From Sphingomonadaceae bacterium PASS1 (lineage in GTDB: Bacteria; Pseudomonadota; Alphaproteobacteria; Sphingomonadales; Sphingomonadaceae): a DNA stretch of 64,000 nt. The stretch is from the NCBI GenBank assembly GCA_002255985.1, contig NKIR01000005.1, forward strand, positions 62,001-126,000, written 5' to 3'. The translations under genes and the position numbers were made by a program. The notes beneath the pieces are model-generated. The model had not been told where the DNA came from, did no database searches, and saw only the letters and a program-made list of their open reading frames with translations. Shown piece by piece: positions 18,203 to 27,558 of this stretch. How positions within the stretch are numbered: position 1 is the stretch's first letter; the number at the start of each line of letters is the position of its first letter.

Positions 18203-19657
18203 TCACAGGACGGTTCGGTCCGCCCAATGCGCATGTGTACCACTGCTGATCTTATGTGGCAGAGCGATTCTGCACACCGGCCCTTCATCAAAGCGTTTGC
18301 AGTCGATGAGGATGCACTCCGACGTTCCACGGTTTTCGTCGGTAACAAAGCTGATAAGATAGCCGTCGTCTTCGTCTATAGCGCCCACCCGCGGGGCAAA
18401 GGGCGCTTCGCTGGCATAGCGGCCATCGGTCAGCTGAACTTCCCAAGACTCGCCAGTGACCAAATCATGTTTAACGAAGCCCGTGAACAGGAACCAGCCC
18501 GGCTTTGACGTCGTGCTATAGGCATAACGATAGGGCAGCCCCAAATAACGCTGGTTCATCATCCCAAACTCTAAAATCCGGTCATCCAAACGCTCTTCGC
18601 GTGTCGTGCCGTCATTCAAGTTGAAGCGCCAACGGTGCAGCTTGGGCTTGAAGCTATGTTCGTCGACATAAGCCATCATATGCCCATAGCCGTCGGCATT
18701 TTCGATCGGTGGCGGATAGGGATCCTCTTCGAAATAGCCGTCGAGGATGACCTCGTCCCCTTCCTCATAGGCATTGATGAAGTGCAGGACAAAGGTCGGG
18801 TCCGCTTCAAACCAGCGGATATCTTCGGGTTGGCCATAACGTGGAATGAGCGCGAAACGCGATGGCAGCCCTTCGTGCAGCCGCGTCACATGGACATCGC
18901 GCTTCAACAGCTCCTCATCCCAGAACAAAGGGAAGTCGCACAATATCGACCAGTTTTCGGTGAACATCATGTCATGCGGCAAACGCGGCCCGGGAAGCGG
19001 AATGGGCACATAATGCGCAAGCTTTCCGCTGCGGTCGACCACGCCATAATGCATATATGGCGCATGTTTGGAGTAGTTGAAAAACAGCAACTCACCGGTG
19101 CGTTCATCGACCTTTGGATGCGCCGAAATGCCGTCCAGCGGCACCCAGGACGCAACGCCCTCTTGCTCCAGCGTTTCGGAGTCGAGCACATAGCCCTCGC
19201 CGCACTGGTAGAAAGTGGACACAGCCTTGCCGGCATGCACGATGATGTCGGTGCTTGATGAATCCTTAAGGCTTCCATGGGCGCCAAAGCCAGGGCGTTT
19301 CGACACACTCACCTTGTCCATCAACCCGCCCCAGAGCGAGCCGCCGGCATCCTGCTCCGCCTGAAAACAACGGGTGCGCACAAAGCGATTGCGATAGCTT
19401 GCCTTGCCGCCCGAAAAATCGATCTGGTGGATCATGCCGTCGCCATCAAAGGGATGATAACGCCCGAGCGGCTGATGGATCTGGTTTTCGGTGTTGCGCA
19501 AGTAGACGCCGTCAATGTCGTCCGGAATGCTACCTTCGATCACCTCAAGGTCCGTTGCCGTGACCTCTTCATGCTGCGGCGTCCACGCACCGTTGAGATA
19601 GGGGTGGTTGCTCGGCTGCAGCGTCGCTTTCACCGGTGGCAATCTATCGACACGCAT
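18203..19657 (-). CDS. Carotenoid/stilbene cleavage dioxygenase (RPE65 family)
   Basis: A 484-residue carotenoid oxygenase family enzyme. The four iron-binding histidines can be assigned to SAHPK, LPHDMM, FVLHFINAYEEGDE and the C-terminal SSGTHAHWA segments; the early FDGDGMIH motif is also typical. Family members cleave a conjugated double bond with dioxygen, either in carotenoids/apocarotenoids or in lignostilbenes. A GAGGAGAG site precedes ATG 19657. It starts 18 bases after the ALDH7 gene on the same strand, so the two are likely co-transcribed, and the aldehyde dehydrogenase might oxidise the aldehyde product. The exact substrate cannot be told. Confidence 0.85.
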   Translation of the reverse strand: MRVDRLPPVKATLQPSNHPYLNGAWTPQHEEVTATDLEVIEGSIPDDIDGVYLRNTENQIHQPLGRYHPFDGDGMIHQIDFSGGKASYRNRFVRTRCFQAEQDAGGSLWGGLMDKVSVSKRPGFGAHGSLKDSSSTDIIVHAGKAVSTFYQCGEGYVLDSETLEQEGVASWVPLDGISAHPKVDERTGELLFFNYSKHAPYMHYGVVDRSGKLAHYVPIPLPGPRLPHDMMFTENWSILCDFPLFWDEELLKRDVHVTRLHEGLPSRFALIPRYGQPEDIRWFEADPTFVLHFINAYEEGDEVILDGYFEEDPYPPPIENADGYGHMMAYVDEHSFKPKLHRWRFNLNDGTTREERLDDRILEFGMMNQRYLGLPYRYAYSTTSKPGWFLFTGFVKHDLVTGESWEVQLTDGRYASEAPFAPRVGAIDEDDGYLISFVTDENRGTSECILIDCKRFDEGPVCRIALPHKISSGTHAHWADRTVL

Positions 19658-19675
19658 TTTCGCTCTCCTCAGGCC

Positions 19676-21166
19676 TTAGCCTAGGTCGAAAGTCACCCCT
19701 TGCGCAAGCGGCAGTTCATTCGAGTAGTTAATCGTGTTCGTCGCACGGCGCATATAGGCTTTCCATGCGTCGGAACCGGATTCGCGACCACCGCCCGTTT
19801 CCTTTTCGCCGCCAAAGGCCCCGCCGATTTCAGCGCCGGATGTGCCGATATTGACATTGGCGATGCCGCAGTCGCTACCTTCTGCCGACAGGAACCGCTC
19901 GCACTCGCGGACGTCGGTCGAGAATATCGAGGACGAAAGCCCCGCGCCGACACTGTTTTGAAGTGCGATGGCGTGCGCCAAATCGTGATAGCGGAAGATG
20001 TAGAGTATCGGCGCGAAGGTTTCGCGCAATGCCGGGCCGTTGTGCGCAGGCATCTCGACAAGCGCAGGCCGAACATAGATACCCTCCATGTCCATCCGCG
20101 CACCGCCCGTGATATTTGCGCCAAGCGCACGTGCTTCATTGAGGGCGACTTGCATGCCGTCATATGCCGCTTCGTCAATAAGCGGTCCAGCAAGGTTGCC
20201 GCTGTCTAGCGGATCGCCAACCGCCATGGATGTGCTGGCGGCCTTCAATGCCTCCACAAAATTGTCATAGATCGCATCATATAAAAAGACGCGCCGCAGG
20301 CTTGTGCAACGTTGCCCGCTTGTGCCGAACGCGGAGAACAAGACACCGCGCAACGCCAATGCAAGGTCGGCCTTGTCGCTGATGATCGCGGCGTTATTGC
20401 CGCCAAGTTCTAATATCGTCTTGGCAAAGCGCGCGGCCGCAACCTGTCCGACCTTGCGGCCCATTTGCGTGCTGCCGGTGGCAGAGATGAGCGCGATGCG
20501 CGGGTCCGCGACCAACGCGGCGCCAACGTCGCGTCCGCCGTGCACCACTTGTGATACATGCGCCGGAGTATCGCCAAATGCGGTCACCGCGCGTTCAAAA
20601 ATGGCTTGTACGGCCACTGCAGTCAGCGGGGTTTTCTCCGATGGTTTCCAGATGACGCTATTACCGCAGACAAGTGCCAACGCGGCATTCCACGCCCAAA
20701 CGGCGACCGGGAAATTGAACGCAGAGATGACGAGCACCGGCCCCAAGGGATGCCATTGTTCCATCATTCGGTGGCCGGGCCGTTCGCTGGCGATGGTAAG
20801 ACCATGAAGCTGACGCGATAAGCCGACGGCGAAGTCGCAAATGTCGATCATCTCCTGCACTTCGCCCATGCCTTCGGACAGTGGCTTCCCACATTCGATG
20901 GTGACAAGGCGCGCCAGCTTTTCTTTATCTTCACGTAAGGCATTGCCGAACAAACGGACGAGCTCTCCGCGACGCGGCGCGGGGACGGTGCGCCAACTGT
21001 GAAACGCATCGTTGGCATTTACGCACGCCACATCGATATCCGAGGCAGAGGCGGTTGGTACCGACCCGATATTGCTGCCATCGACCGGCGAGTATGACGC
21101 CATATCCCCCGAAATTTGGGTTCCGAGGTTTTTCAGAATCGTCTCTACATCTGCTGCCAGCTTCAC
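19676..21166 (-). CDS. amaB: ALDH7-family aldehyde dehydrogenase (aminoadipate semialdehyde dehydrogenase-like)
   Basis: A 496-residue NAD(P)-dependent aldehyde dehydrogenase of the antiquitin group. The catalytic Cys lies in GTSGQRCTSLRR and the general-base Glu in LELGGNNA. The C-terminal NIGTSGAEIGGAFGGEK and ETGGGRESGSDAWKAYMR segments are close to the diagnostic ALDH7/AmaB sequence. The family oxidises alpha-aminoadipate semialdehyde (or its piperideine form) in lysine breakdown. Glutaryl-CoA dehydrogenase, which acts later in the same route, is divergently encoded 107 bases away, supporting that role. Co-transcription with the carotenoid-oxygenase gene allows a second possible substrate. 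Confidence 0.85.
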   Translation of the reverse strand: MKLAADVETILKNLGTQISGDMASYSPVDGSNIGSVPTASASDIDVACVNANDAFHSWRTVPAPRRGELVRLFGNALREDKEKLARLVTIECGKPLSEGMGEVQEMIDICDFAVGLSRQLHGLTIASERPGHRMMEQWHPLGPVLVISAFNFPVAVWAWNAALALVCGNSVIWKPSEKTPLTAVAVQAIFERAVTAFGDTPAHVSQVVHGGRDVGAALVADPRIALISATGSTQMGRKVGQVAAARFAKTILELGGNNAAIISDKADLALALRGVLFSAFGTSGQRCTSLRRVFLYDAIYDNFVEALKAASTSMAVGDPLDSGNLAGPLIDEAAYDGMQVALNEARALGANITGGARMDMEGIYVRPALVEMPAHNGPALRETFAPILYIFRYHDLAHAIALQNSVGAGLSSSIFSTDVRECERFLSAEGSDCGIANVNIGTSGAEIGGAFGGEKETGGGRESGSDAWKAYMRRATNTINYSNELPLAQGVTFDLG

Positions 21167-21273
21167 CGCTATCTCCTATTTGATTGCTGCCGAATAGACC
21201 GGTTAGAGACATTTTGCCAGCTTGCCCGCAGCACACAAAAAGTTTAGCGACCACGCAACATTGGAGAATCCTT

Positions 21274-22458
21274 ATGGCCGAATTGGCAGCATTTGATTGG
21301 TCCGACCCTTTCCGTCTGGATGCGCAGCTTACCGAAGATGAACGCATGATCCGCGATACGGCACATGCCTTTGCGCAAAGCGAATTGCAGCCGCGCGTGA
21401 TTGAGGCGTACCGGACCGAATGTGATGCGCCCGAATTGTTTCCGCTTATGGGCCAAACGGGTTTGCTGGGCGCAACGATTCCGGAAGAATATGGCGGCGC
21501 TGGCGCGTCTTATGTCGCCTATGGCTTGATTGCGCGAGAGATTGAGCGCGTCGATTCGGGCTATCGTTCGATGGCGTCGGTTCAATCGTCGCTCGTGATG
21601 CATCCGATCTATGCATATGGTTCCGAAGAACAGCGCCGCAAATATCTGCCCGGACTTGCGGCAGGAACGCTGATTGGTTGCTTTGGATTGACCGAGCCGG
21701 ACGCAGGGTCCGATCCTGCGGGCATGCGCACCTTTGCCAAAAAAATTGATGGCGGATATGTCATCAACGGTTCGAAAACGTGGATTTCAAATGCACCCTT
21801 TGCAGACGTCTTCGTCGTCTGGGCAAAATCAGAAGCGCATGGCGGCGGCATTCGTGGCTTTGTGCTGGAAAAGGGCATGAAAGGCCTGTCCGCACCGAAA
21901 ATTCAAGGCAAGCTGTCGCTGCGCGCATCAACCACTGGCATGATCATGATGGACAATGTCGAGGTTGGTGAGGACGCGCTTTTGCCGGACGTGCAAGGCC
22001 TGAAGGGTCCGTTCGGATGCCTCAACCGTGCCCGCTACGGCATCAGCTGGGGCGCATTGGGGGCAGCGGAATTCTGCATGCATGCCGCGCGCCAATATGG
22101 CCTTGATCGCCATCAATTTGGCAAGCCGCTCGCCGCCAATCAGCTCTATCAAAAGAAACTGGCCGATATGATGACCGACATCGCGCTTGGGCTTCAGGCA
22201 TCGTTGCGCGTCGGACGGCTTATGGACGAAGGCCAGCTGGCGCCCGACATGATTTCTATCGTGAAGCGTAACAATGTCGGCAAGGCGCTCGATATCGCCC
22301 GCGCCGCGCGCGATATGCATGGCGGCAACGGTATCAGCGAGGAATATCAAGTAATGCGCCACATGGCGAACCTCGAAACGGTCAACACCTACGAAGGTGC
22401 ACACGATGTCCACGCGTTGATTCTGGGGCGCGCCATCACGGGTATCGCTGCGTTCTGA
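21274..22458 (+). CDS. gcdH: Glutaryl-CoA dehydrogenase
   Basis: A 394-residue acyl-CoA dehydrogenase. The GCDH-type signatures are [13 protein letters not shown] for FAD contact, [15 protein letters not shown] in the substrate region, and the C-terminal [21 protein letters not shown] whose Glu is the catalytic base. The enzyme converts glutaryl-CoA to crotonyl-CoA and CO2 in lysine and tryptophan catabolism. The start is ATG 21274 with TTGGAG nearby; the track start at 21184 adds 30 residues that overlap the divergent promoter region. It is divergent from the ALDH7 gene, which fits a shared lysine-degradation role. Confidence 0.92.
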   Translation: MAELAAFDWSDPFRLDAQLTEDERMIRDTAHAFAQSELQPRVIEAYRTECDAPELFPLMGQTGLLGATIPEEYGGAGASYVAYGLIAREIERVDSGYRSMASVQSSLVMHPIYAYGSEEQRRKYLPGLAAGTLIGCFGLTEPDAGSDPAGMRTFAKKIDGGYVINGSKTWISNAPFADVFVVWAKSEAHGGGIRGFVLEKGMKGLSAPKIQGKLSLRASTTGMIMMDNVEVGEDALLPDVQGLKGPFGCLNRARYGISWGALGAAEFCMHAARQYGLDRHQFGKPLAANQLYQKKLADMMTDIALGLQASLRVGRLMDEGQLAPDMISIVKRNNVGKALDIARAARDMHGGNGISEEYQVMRHMANLETVNTYEGAHDVHALILGRAITGIAAF

Positions 22459-22459
22459 T

Positions 22460-22496
22460 AAAAAAATGGGCCGCCAAGCTGTACAGCGGCGGCCCA
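22460..22496 (-). terminator. Rho-independent terminator, mainly for the minus strand
   Basis: Perfect 9-bp stem TGGGCCGCC (22467-22475) with GGCGGCCCA (22488-22496) and a 12-base loop. On the minus strand the stem is followed by seven T residues (22460-22466), so it terminates the secreted-protein gene 22608-23015. It also lies right after gcdH and may help stop that transcript. Confidence 0.75.
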
Positions 22497-22607
22497 GTTA
22501 TGGCTTTGCAGCCAACTAGGGAGGAAAGCGTATCTCCTAAAAGACACGCATCCTTTTAACCTGAGGTTGGTAAATATTTTACAAACGCCGGGATGAAGGC
22601 GATTGGC

Positions 22608-23015
22608 CTAGCAAGGGCCGATCTTTCGGCCTTCGACCGAAAACGAAAACGGCGCATTATTGTGAATGCCCTGCGACTGAATGTGGATGATCCGGTTGGA
22701 TTCCTTACGAATAGTCGTCAGGCCTTGCCCTTGACCTTTGCAAGTATAGCTGACCGTCACCGAATTCGCAGTAGAACGGATAACGTACAGTTCACAGGCT
22801 GCGCCCGCATGCTGGATTTGGGTTAACAGCTCTGGATTACCAAGACATATCTTTGTCAATGGTGCCTCGGCCCCAACTGCCCGCAAGTTCCACTGCCCGC
22901 GTTCCAGCGTATTCAATAACGACAAGTCATTTGTTGGCGCAAACGCAAATGCGGCTGAGGTCAGCGACAGTAAAGTGGCACCAACGAGGCCATATTGGGA
23001 GCGTTTTAATGTCAT
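22608..23015 (-). CDS. Secreted hypothetical protein, DUF3617-like
   Basis: A 135-residue protein with a signal peptide (YGLVGATLLSLTSAAFAFA) and then a compact domain containing four cysteines (ICL, CELY, YTC, final GPC), which could form disulfides. The pattern of a conserved Trp near LERGQWNLR and a Cys-X-G pair resembles DUF3617-type sphingomonad proteins, but this is only a tentative family call. I chose ATG 23015; the track start at 23024 is a TTG. No function is known. It stands alone between gcdH and hslO. Confidence 0.6.
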   Translation of the reverse strand: MTLKRSQYGLVGATLLSLTSAAFAFAPTNDLSLLNTLERGQWNLRAVGAEAPLTKICLGNPELLTQIQHAGAACELYVIRSTANSVTVSYTCKGQGQGLTTIRKESNRIIHIQSQGIHNNAPFSFSVEGRKIGPC

Positions 23016-23071
23016 AAGCTTCAATCCATAAACCGGCCATGTTCGTTGAAGCGACCTGTTTATTGCCGAGT

Positions 23072-23114
23072 TATACCACGATATTTTACGTTTTGCATGA
23101 TAGAATGTGGTATA
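23072..23114. repeat. 8-bp inverted repeat TATACCAC...GTGGTATA
   Basis: Arms at 23072-23079 and 23107-23114 are perfect complements separated by 27 AT-rich bases. The element sits between the end of hslO and the start of the secreted-protein gene, 57-99 bases upstream of the latter. It could be an operator or part of a weak terminator for hslO; no T-run supports the latter. Confidence 0.3.
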
Positions 23115-23151
23115 TGAACGATGAATGACCCGTTCGGCCCAATCGTTTCGA

Positions 23152-24072
23152 TCAGTTATTGAAGCTCGCCAAACTCACCGGAAAGCGGCGCGAGCAAAAT
23201 TCGCAATCAACAACGATATCACCGGCATCATCCGCCATGTCAGCACGGTCTTCTGCCGGAAATTTTGAGATGACGTCCCGGATATGCACGGGGTCGCAGC
23301 GACAGCCCTTCGACAGTGGGTCGCCTTGCTCAATACGCACTTCCTGTTCCTCGTGGAACAAGCGCCAGACAATTTCTTCGAGTGGCAATGATGGATCGGC
23401 AAGTTCGGCGCGGGCGATAGTAGAGGCAATGATTTCGACATGCTCCCATTCTGGATGGTCAAGCCGGACATGCAACCGTTCGCGGCCTTCTTCGCCTTCA
23501 GGAAGATGCTGGACGAGCAGCCCGCCCGCTACACAGCGGCCGTTCACATGGTCGACTGCCACGCGAATGAGCGTCGGTATTTGTTCGGACTGCACGAAAT
23601 AGTTCGCGGCGGCATCCGCCAGCGTATCGCCCTCAAGCGGCACGATACCTTGATACCGGCCACCGCCCTCAATAGGCGGCTTCATCCGGTCGAACGTGAT
23701 GGCAAGATAGCCTTTGCCGAAGATACCAAATAATGTGGAATCGTCAGGTAGCGCAGCGACGGTCGCTGGATCGAACTGCGCATATCCGCGCAATGCGCCG
23801 TCCTTATAATCGCATGCCATCAAACGAATGGCACCCTTTTCGGTTTGCGTCTGTAATGTCAGCTGGCTGCCTTTTTCCTTCAGCGAGGCGCCCAGCAATG
23901 CCGTGAGGACCAGCGCCTCTGCGAGTGTTTTCTCGATGAGCGGCGGATAAGCATGCGCAGCCAATATTTCAGCCAACACCTCGTCAAGCCGCACCAAGCG
24001 TCCGCGCGCGTCACGGGTCGGAATGGAAAAGCGCAAAGGCTGATTACAAAAAGTTTCCGACTGCCCAGCCAT
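23152..24072 (-). CDS. hslO: Redox-regulated chaperone Hsp33
   Basis: A 306-residue Hsp33. The C-terminal zinc redox switch is present as KGCRCDP and, about 30 residues later, DCEFC, the expected CxC...CxxC arrangement. In the reduced state zinc keeps the holdase inactive; oxidative unfolding activates it. The start is ATG 24072, overlapping the argF stop by one base; the track start at 24141 runs into argF. This makes hslO the last gene of an argD-argF-hslO operon, an arrangement seen in related alphaproteobacteria. Confidence 0.93.
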   Translation of the reverse strand: MAGQSETFCNQPLRFSIPTRDARGRLVRLDEVLAEILAAHAYPPLIEKTLAEALVLTALLGASLKEKGSQLTLQTQTEKGAIRLMACDYKDGALRGYAQFDPATVAALPDDSTLFGIFGKGYLAITFDRMKPPIEGGGRYQGIVPLEGDTLADAAANYFVQSEQIPTLIRVAVDHVNGRCVAGGLLVQHLPEGEEGRERLHVRLDHPEWEHVEIIASTIARAELADPSLPLEEIVWRLFHEEQEVRIEQGDPLSKGCRCDPVHIRDVISKFPAEDRADMADDAGDIVVDCEFCSRRFPVSLASFNN

Positions 24073-24998
24073 TAAATTTGGCCAAAACACCAGCGTAAGA
24101 TAGACTTTTGCGCGTGGAGCCGGTTTTCGGCTTCGTCCCAAATGACCGACTGCGGTCCATCAATCACGGCGTCGGTGACTTCCTCGCCGCGGTGCGCAGG
24201 CAGACAGTGCAAAAATTTGGCATCGCCATTCGCCATAGCCATAAGCTGCTCGTTTACCTGATAAGGCATCATCGCGGCTATTTTGTTGTGGGCGTGCTCT
24301 TGTCCCATCGACACCCAGGTATCCGTGACAATCACGTCTGCGCCGCTTACCGCTTCGGCAGCGTCGCGCGTGAGCGTAACTTTCGCACCCGCCGCGCGCG
24401 CGCGCTCGATGAAGCTATCGTCGCTTTCATAACCCTGTGGCACCGCAATCCGCACGTTGAACTTGAACAACCCCGCAGCCTCAACGACGGAATTGAGCAC
24501 ATTGTTACCATCGCCAAGCCACGCAAGCTCAAGCCCGGGCAACGCCTTGCCATGCTCGGTTATCGTCAACAGGTCAGCCACAATCTGGCAGGGGTGCGAC
24601 AAATCGGTGAGTCCGTTTATCACCGGCACACTGGCGTAGTGCGCGAGCTCTTCCACTTTTGCATGATCATCGGTCCGGATCATGATGGCATCGACATAGC
24701 GCGACAAAACGCGCGCGGTATCGGCAATCGATTCCCCGCGGCCAAGCTGCATTTGTCCAGACGCCATAAAAATGCTGTCGCCGCCCAGTTGCTTCATCGC
24801 CATTTCAAATGACGTTCGCGTACGTGTCGAATTTTTTTCGAACACCATCGCGAGCGTATGCCCGGCTAATGGCGCATCCGCATCTGCCTTGCCCTTCGGC
24901 CAGCCTTGTCGTGCGGCTTTGCGGTCAATGGCGTCGTTGAGCATGGCAGCAATCGCATCGCCGCCAGCGTCCGCCAGATTGAGGAAATGACGGGTCAT
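24072..24998 (-). CDS. argF: Ornithine carbamoyltransferase
   Basis: A 308-residue enzyme converting ornithine and carbamoyl phosphate to citrulline in arginine biosynthesis. The carbamoyl-phosphate loop STRTRTSFE lies near residue 57, [11 protein letters not shown] near residue 135, and [11 protein letters not shown] near residue 265, all diagnostic. The ATG overlaps the argD stop (ATGA) and the stop overlaps hslO, so the three genes are coupled. Length is normal. Confidence 0.95.
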   Translation of the reverse strand: MTRHFLNLADAGGDAIAAMLNDAIDRKAARQGWPKGKADADAPLAGHTLAMVFEKNSTRTRTSFEMAMKQLGGDSIFMASGQMQLGRGESIADTARVLSRYVDAIMIRTDDHAKVEELAHYASVPVINGLTDLSHPCQIVADLLTITEHGKALPGLELAWLGDGNNVLNSVVEAAGLFKFNVRIAVPQGYESDDSFIERARAAGAKVTLTRDAAEAVSGADVIVTDTWVSMGQEHAHNKIAAMMPYQVNEQLMAMANGDAKFLHCLPAHRGEEVTDAVIDGPQSVIWDEAENRLHAQKSILRWCFGQI

Positions 24999-26182
24999 GC
25001 CGCCTGCGGCATTTGATAACTTGCGGCACCAGCCGAAAGCTTTTCCATGAAAATCTGGATTTCGGTATCGGTAATGTTCAACGGCGGCAGCACACGGAAG
25101 GTGTTATCACCAGCGGCAACCAACAACAGCCCGTGATTGTCACGCAAATGCGCGACGAACGCCCGCGTTTCATGCGTCATCATAACGCCCAGCATCAAGC
25201 CCTTGCCACGCACACCAGAAAACAGATCAGGATAGTTGCCAATGAACTGTTCAAGTGAGGTACGCAATTTGTCGCCCGTCGCGCGCACATTTTCGAGGAA
25301 TTCGTCATTCGCCACGACATCCCAAACCGCTTGGCATGCCGCCATAGCAAATGGGTTGCCGCCATAGGTCGAACCATGAGTCCCGACGACCATGCCGCGG
25401 GCTGCCTCTTCGGTAGCCAAGCACGCACCCACAGGGAAACCGCCGCCCAAGCCCTTTGCCGTCGCCATAATGTCTGGTGTGATGCCATATTGTTCATAGG
25501 CATATAACGTCCCCGAACGCGCAACACCGCACTGGACTTCGTCGAGGATGAGCATGATGCCATGTTCGTCGGCCAGAGCGCGCAGGCCCTTCATAAAGGC
25601 GTCAGACGCAGGGCGAACGCCGCCCTCCCCTTGAATTGGTTCCACCAGGAAAGCTGCGGTCTTGGGTCCTAATGCAGCCTTGGCGCCTTCAAGATCATCG
25701 AAGTCGACATATTTGAAACCTTCAAGCAGAGGCAGAAAGCCCTTGTGCATCTTTTCCTGATTACTGGCAGAAATCGTCGCCATCGTGCGGCCATGAAAAG
25801 CATTTTTGAAAGTGATGATTTCAAAGCGGTCGCTGCCTTGGCTCTGGTGGTACGCGCGTGCAGTCTTGATCGCGCACTCGACTGCTTCTGCGCCCGAGTT
25901 TGTGAAAAACACGGTGTCCGCAAAAGTGGTATCGACCAGCCGCTGGGCAAATGCCTCACCCTGTGGGCTGCCATACAGGTTTGATACATGGATCAGCGTC
26001 GCCGCCTGATCCTGAATGGCTTTGGTCAAATGCGGGTGGCCGTGCCCAAGCAAGTTCACAGCGATGCCCGCTGCGAAATCGAGCGCGCGGCTGCCGTCTT
26101 CGGAAATCAACCAAGCGCCCTCGCCGCGCACCGGTCGGAAACCGCAACGCGGATAGACAGGCATCAAAGGCGTTATCGACAT
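24995..26182 (-). CDS. argD: Acetylornithine aminotransferase
   Basis: A 395-residue class-III PLP aminotransferase of arginine biosynthesis. The PLP lysine is in [14 protein letters not shown]; the [14 protein letters not shown] segment is also typical. The enzyme transfers an amino group from glutamate to N-acetylglutamate semialdehyde, and may act on succinyldiaminopimelate too. The start is ATG 26182 with a GGAAGGAAA ribosome site; the track start at 26221 adds 13 residues upstream of it. The 5-prime region contains a hairpin only about 50 bases upstream. Confidence 0.93.
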   Translation of the reverse strand: MSITPLMPVYPRCGFRPVRGEGAWLISEDGSRALDFAAGIAVNLLGHGHPHLTKAIQDQAATLIHVSNLYGSPQGEAFAQRLVDTTFADTVFFTNSGAEAVECAIKTARAYHQSQGSDRFEIITFKNAFHGRTMATISASNQEKMHKGFLPLLEGFKYVDFDDLEGAKAALGPKTAAFLVEPIQGEGGVRPASDAFMKGLRALADEHGIMLILDEVQCGVARSGTLYAYEQYGITPDIMATAKGLGGGFPVGACLATEEAARGMVVGTHGSTYGGNPFAMAACQAVWDVVANDEFLENVRATGDKLRTSLEQFIGNYPDLFSGVRGKGLMLGVMMTHETRAFVAHLRDNHGLLLVAAGDNTFRVLPPLNITDTEIQIFMEKLSAGAASYQMPQAA

Positions 26183-26224
26183 GGTATATTTCCTTCCAAC
26201 CAAATGCTTGGCATATTCCAAAAG

Positions 26225-26260
26225 CCAAAAAGCGGCCCCGCGGGACCGCTTGTTTTTGCC
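26225..26260 (-). terminator. Hairpin with T-tracts on both sides, upstream of argD
   Basis: AAGCGG (26231-26236) pairs with CCGCTT (26247-26252), and after one mismatch CCC pairs with GGG around a short centre. On the minus strand it is followed by TTTTT, so it can end the transcript coming from the alternative-oxidase gene and its micro-ORF. A T-run (26254-26258) also follows on the plus strand. Because argD starts just 48 bases further on, attenuation of argD is an alternative. Confidence 0.6.
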
Positions 26261-26358
26261 CAGCCGCTATAAGCTTGCAAATATGGCAAATCAACCCGTG
26301 CGACGGCTGGCGTGCCACCCTTGCTATTGACGTATTGGAGCATCCGCGCCTGCAGCGG

Positions 26359-26475
26359 TTATAGCCCTTTGTCGCGTTTCGCCGCGGCGATCAGTCGTTT
26401 AAGGTAACCGAACAACAGCAGGTGAAAAGCCAGCAATAGCAAAACGACAATAAAGATAATTTTGCCAGCACTCAT
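26359..26475 (-). CDS. 38-residue single-span membrane micro-protein (not in ORF track)
   Basis: I translated this short ORF by hand: it starts MSAGKIIFIVVLLLLAFHLL and ends in a positively charged tail with Lys/Arg (KRLIAAAKRDKGL). One strong hydrophobic helix occupies residues 6-23, and the positive C-terminus suggests an N-out, C-in orientation. It lies 42 bases after the alternative-oxidase stop on the same strand and before a terminator, so it would share that transcript. The ribosome site is weak (GAAGCG). It could be a small partner of the oxidase or an unrelated membrane peptide; no function is known. Confidence 0.5.
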   Translation of the reverse strand: MSAGKIIFIVVLLLLAFHLLLFGYLKRLIAAAKRDKGL

Positions 26476-26517
26476 GGTCGCTTCAATAGCATCCGCCCGT
26501 GCCTCAACAAGCCTGAA

Positions 26518-27246
26518 CTATTGTATCAAACCGGCATTCAGGGAGACATGTGGCGGGCATGCCATAATTGCTTTATGATCGGCCTCACGCCCCGACAAAC
26601 TATTCGCCATATAGTGGTTGGTATCCCGATGATGCGCTTCATCGGCTCGTATGATGAGAATGACATCTCTCAGCCTCGAGCCTTCGGGCAAATTCCAGTA
26701 ACGCAAAGCAACGGGCGGCGCCGGCGGATTCGGATGCCTGCCTTCATCGATTTCGGTTAGATACAGCGTATAGCTCAACACCGCCTCCTCTTCGAAATAG
26801 CCGACCAAACGGTGTGCCGTTTTGCTCGACACCAGATAGAGGAAGAAGAAGAAAATGTAGAAGACCCATTGTACGGTCAGGATGACGAAACGTTCAAAGG
26901 CAGACGGCTGCGCGATTTCGATGAACGTCATCAAATGCATGCGTTCGTTCTCGGCCTCATCCATCAACGTACGGATCCAACCCCTGTCGTCCTGCATCAG
27001 CCGAAGGGCGCGCAGATGCGAAAGCGTTGCGCCAACCATGCCCGGCACACCCGCGACGGTCTCCAAAACGATGGCACGATTGCCGTAGCGCTTGGCAAAA
27101 AAGGTGTCCGCGCCCCACCGCAACGTCTTGGTAATGCGCAATGCAAACCGGTCGGAAAATCCCTGTGCTTTTTGATGCGTGGCTTCAATATCGCTGCAGT
27201 AAGACATATGCTCGTTCCAATGTTTGGTTGGAGCCTTAACGCGCAT
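26518..27246 (-). CDS. aox: Alternative oxidase (ubiquinol oxidase, AOX)
   Basis: A 242-residue di-iron quinol oxidase. The iron-ligand motifs are all present: LETVAGVPGM, DEAENERMHLMTF, YFEEEAV and RADEAHHRDTNH, giving the required Glu and His residues. A hydrophobic stretch (VQWVFYIFFFFLYLV) sits between the second and third motifs, fitting a monotopic inner-membrane enzyme. AOX passes electrons from ubiquinol to oxygen without proton pumping, so it bypasses cyanide- or NO-sensitive cytochrome oxidases. Bacterial AOX is known in a limited set of proteobacteria including sphingomonads. Start at 27246 follows the track; Met14 (27207) is an alternative. Confidence 0.92.
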   Translation of the reverse strand: MRVKAPTKHWNEHMSYCSDIEATHQKAQGFSDRFALRITKTLRWGADTFFAKRYGNRAIVLETVAGVPGMVGATLSHLRALRLMQDDRGWIRTLMDEAENERMHLMTFIEIAQPSAFERFVILTVQWVFYIFFFFLYLVSSKTAHRLVGYFEEEAVLSYTLYLTEIDEGRHPNPPAPPVALRYWNLPEGSRLRDVILIIRADEAHHRDTNHYMANSLSGREADHKAIMACPPHVSLNAGLIQ

Positions 27247-27374
27247 CAGACGACATCGGGCAATGCAATATCAGAATGCGATGAGTTTACATTTTTGCAA
27301 CTCAGGCCTTTTCAGCAACATAGCTCGTCACCGCCGCAACGGCCTGTCGCATTTTGCATAAATGGACTTACTTT

Positions 27375-27557
27375 CTAATCGCAGCCGCCGCCATCGCCCG
27401 CGCCGCAGTCTGCGGCGCTATCTGTGGCGGTCGTGCTGACGCCGCTATCGCTGTCTTCCCGTTTTCGAGGATTGGACGATTTGCTCGACACAACGCTGAA
27501 GAAACCCACGGCGAGACAAATCACGACCGCAACCGTCGCTAATACAAACGCTGACAT
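27375..27557 (-). CDS. Small membrane protein with Cys/Gly-rich tail, coupled to mipZ
   Basis: A 60-residue protein: a transmembrane helix at about residues 3-22 (FVLATVAVVICLAVGFFSVV), a polar linker, and a C-terminus ending CGAGDGGGCD. The two cysteines could bind a metal or form a disulfide. I start it at ATG 27557, one base after the mipZ stop, with the AAGGAG ribosome site lying inside the end of mipZ; the track start at 27584 adds nine residues. Coupling suggests it is made in step with MipZ, but its function is unknown. Confidence 0.6.
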   Translation of the reverse strand: MSAFVLATVAVVICLAVGFFSVVSSKSSNPRKREDSDSGVSTTATDSAADCGAGDGGGCD

Positions 27558-27558
27558 A

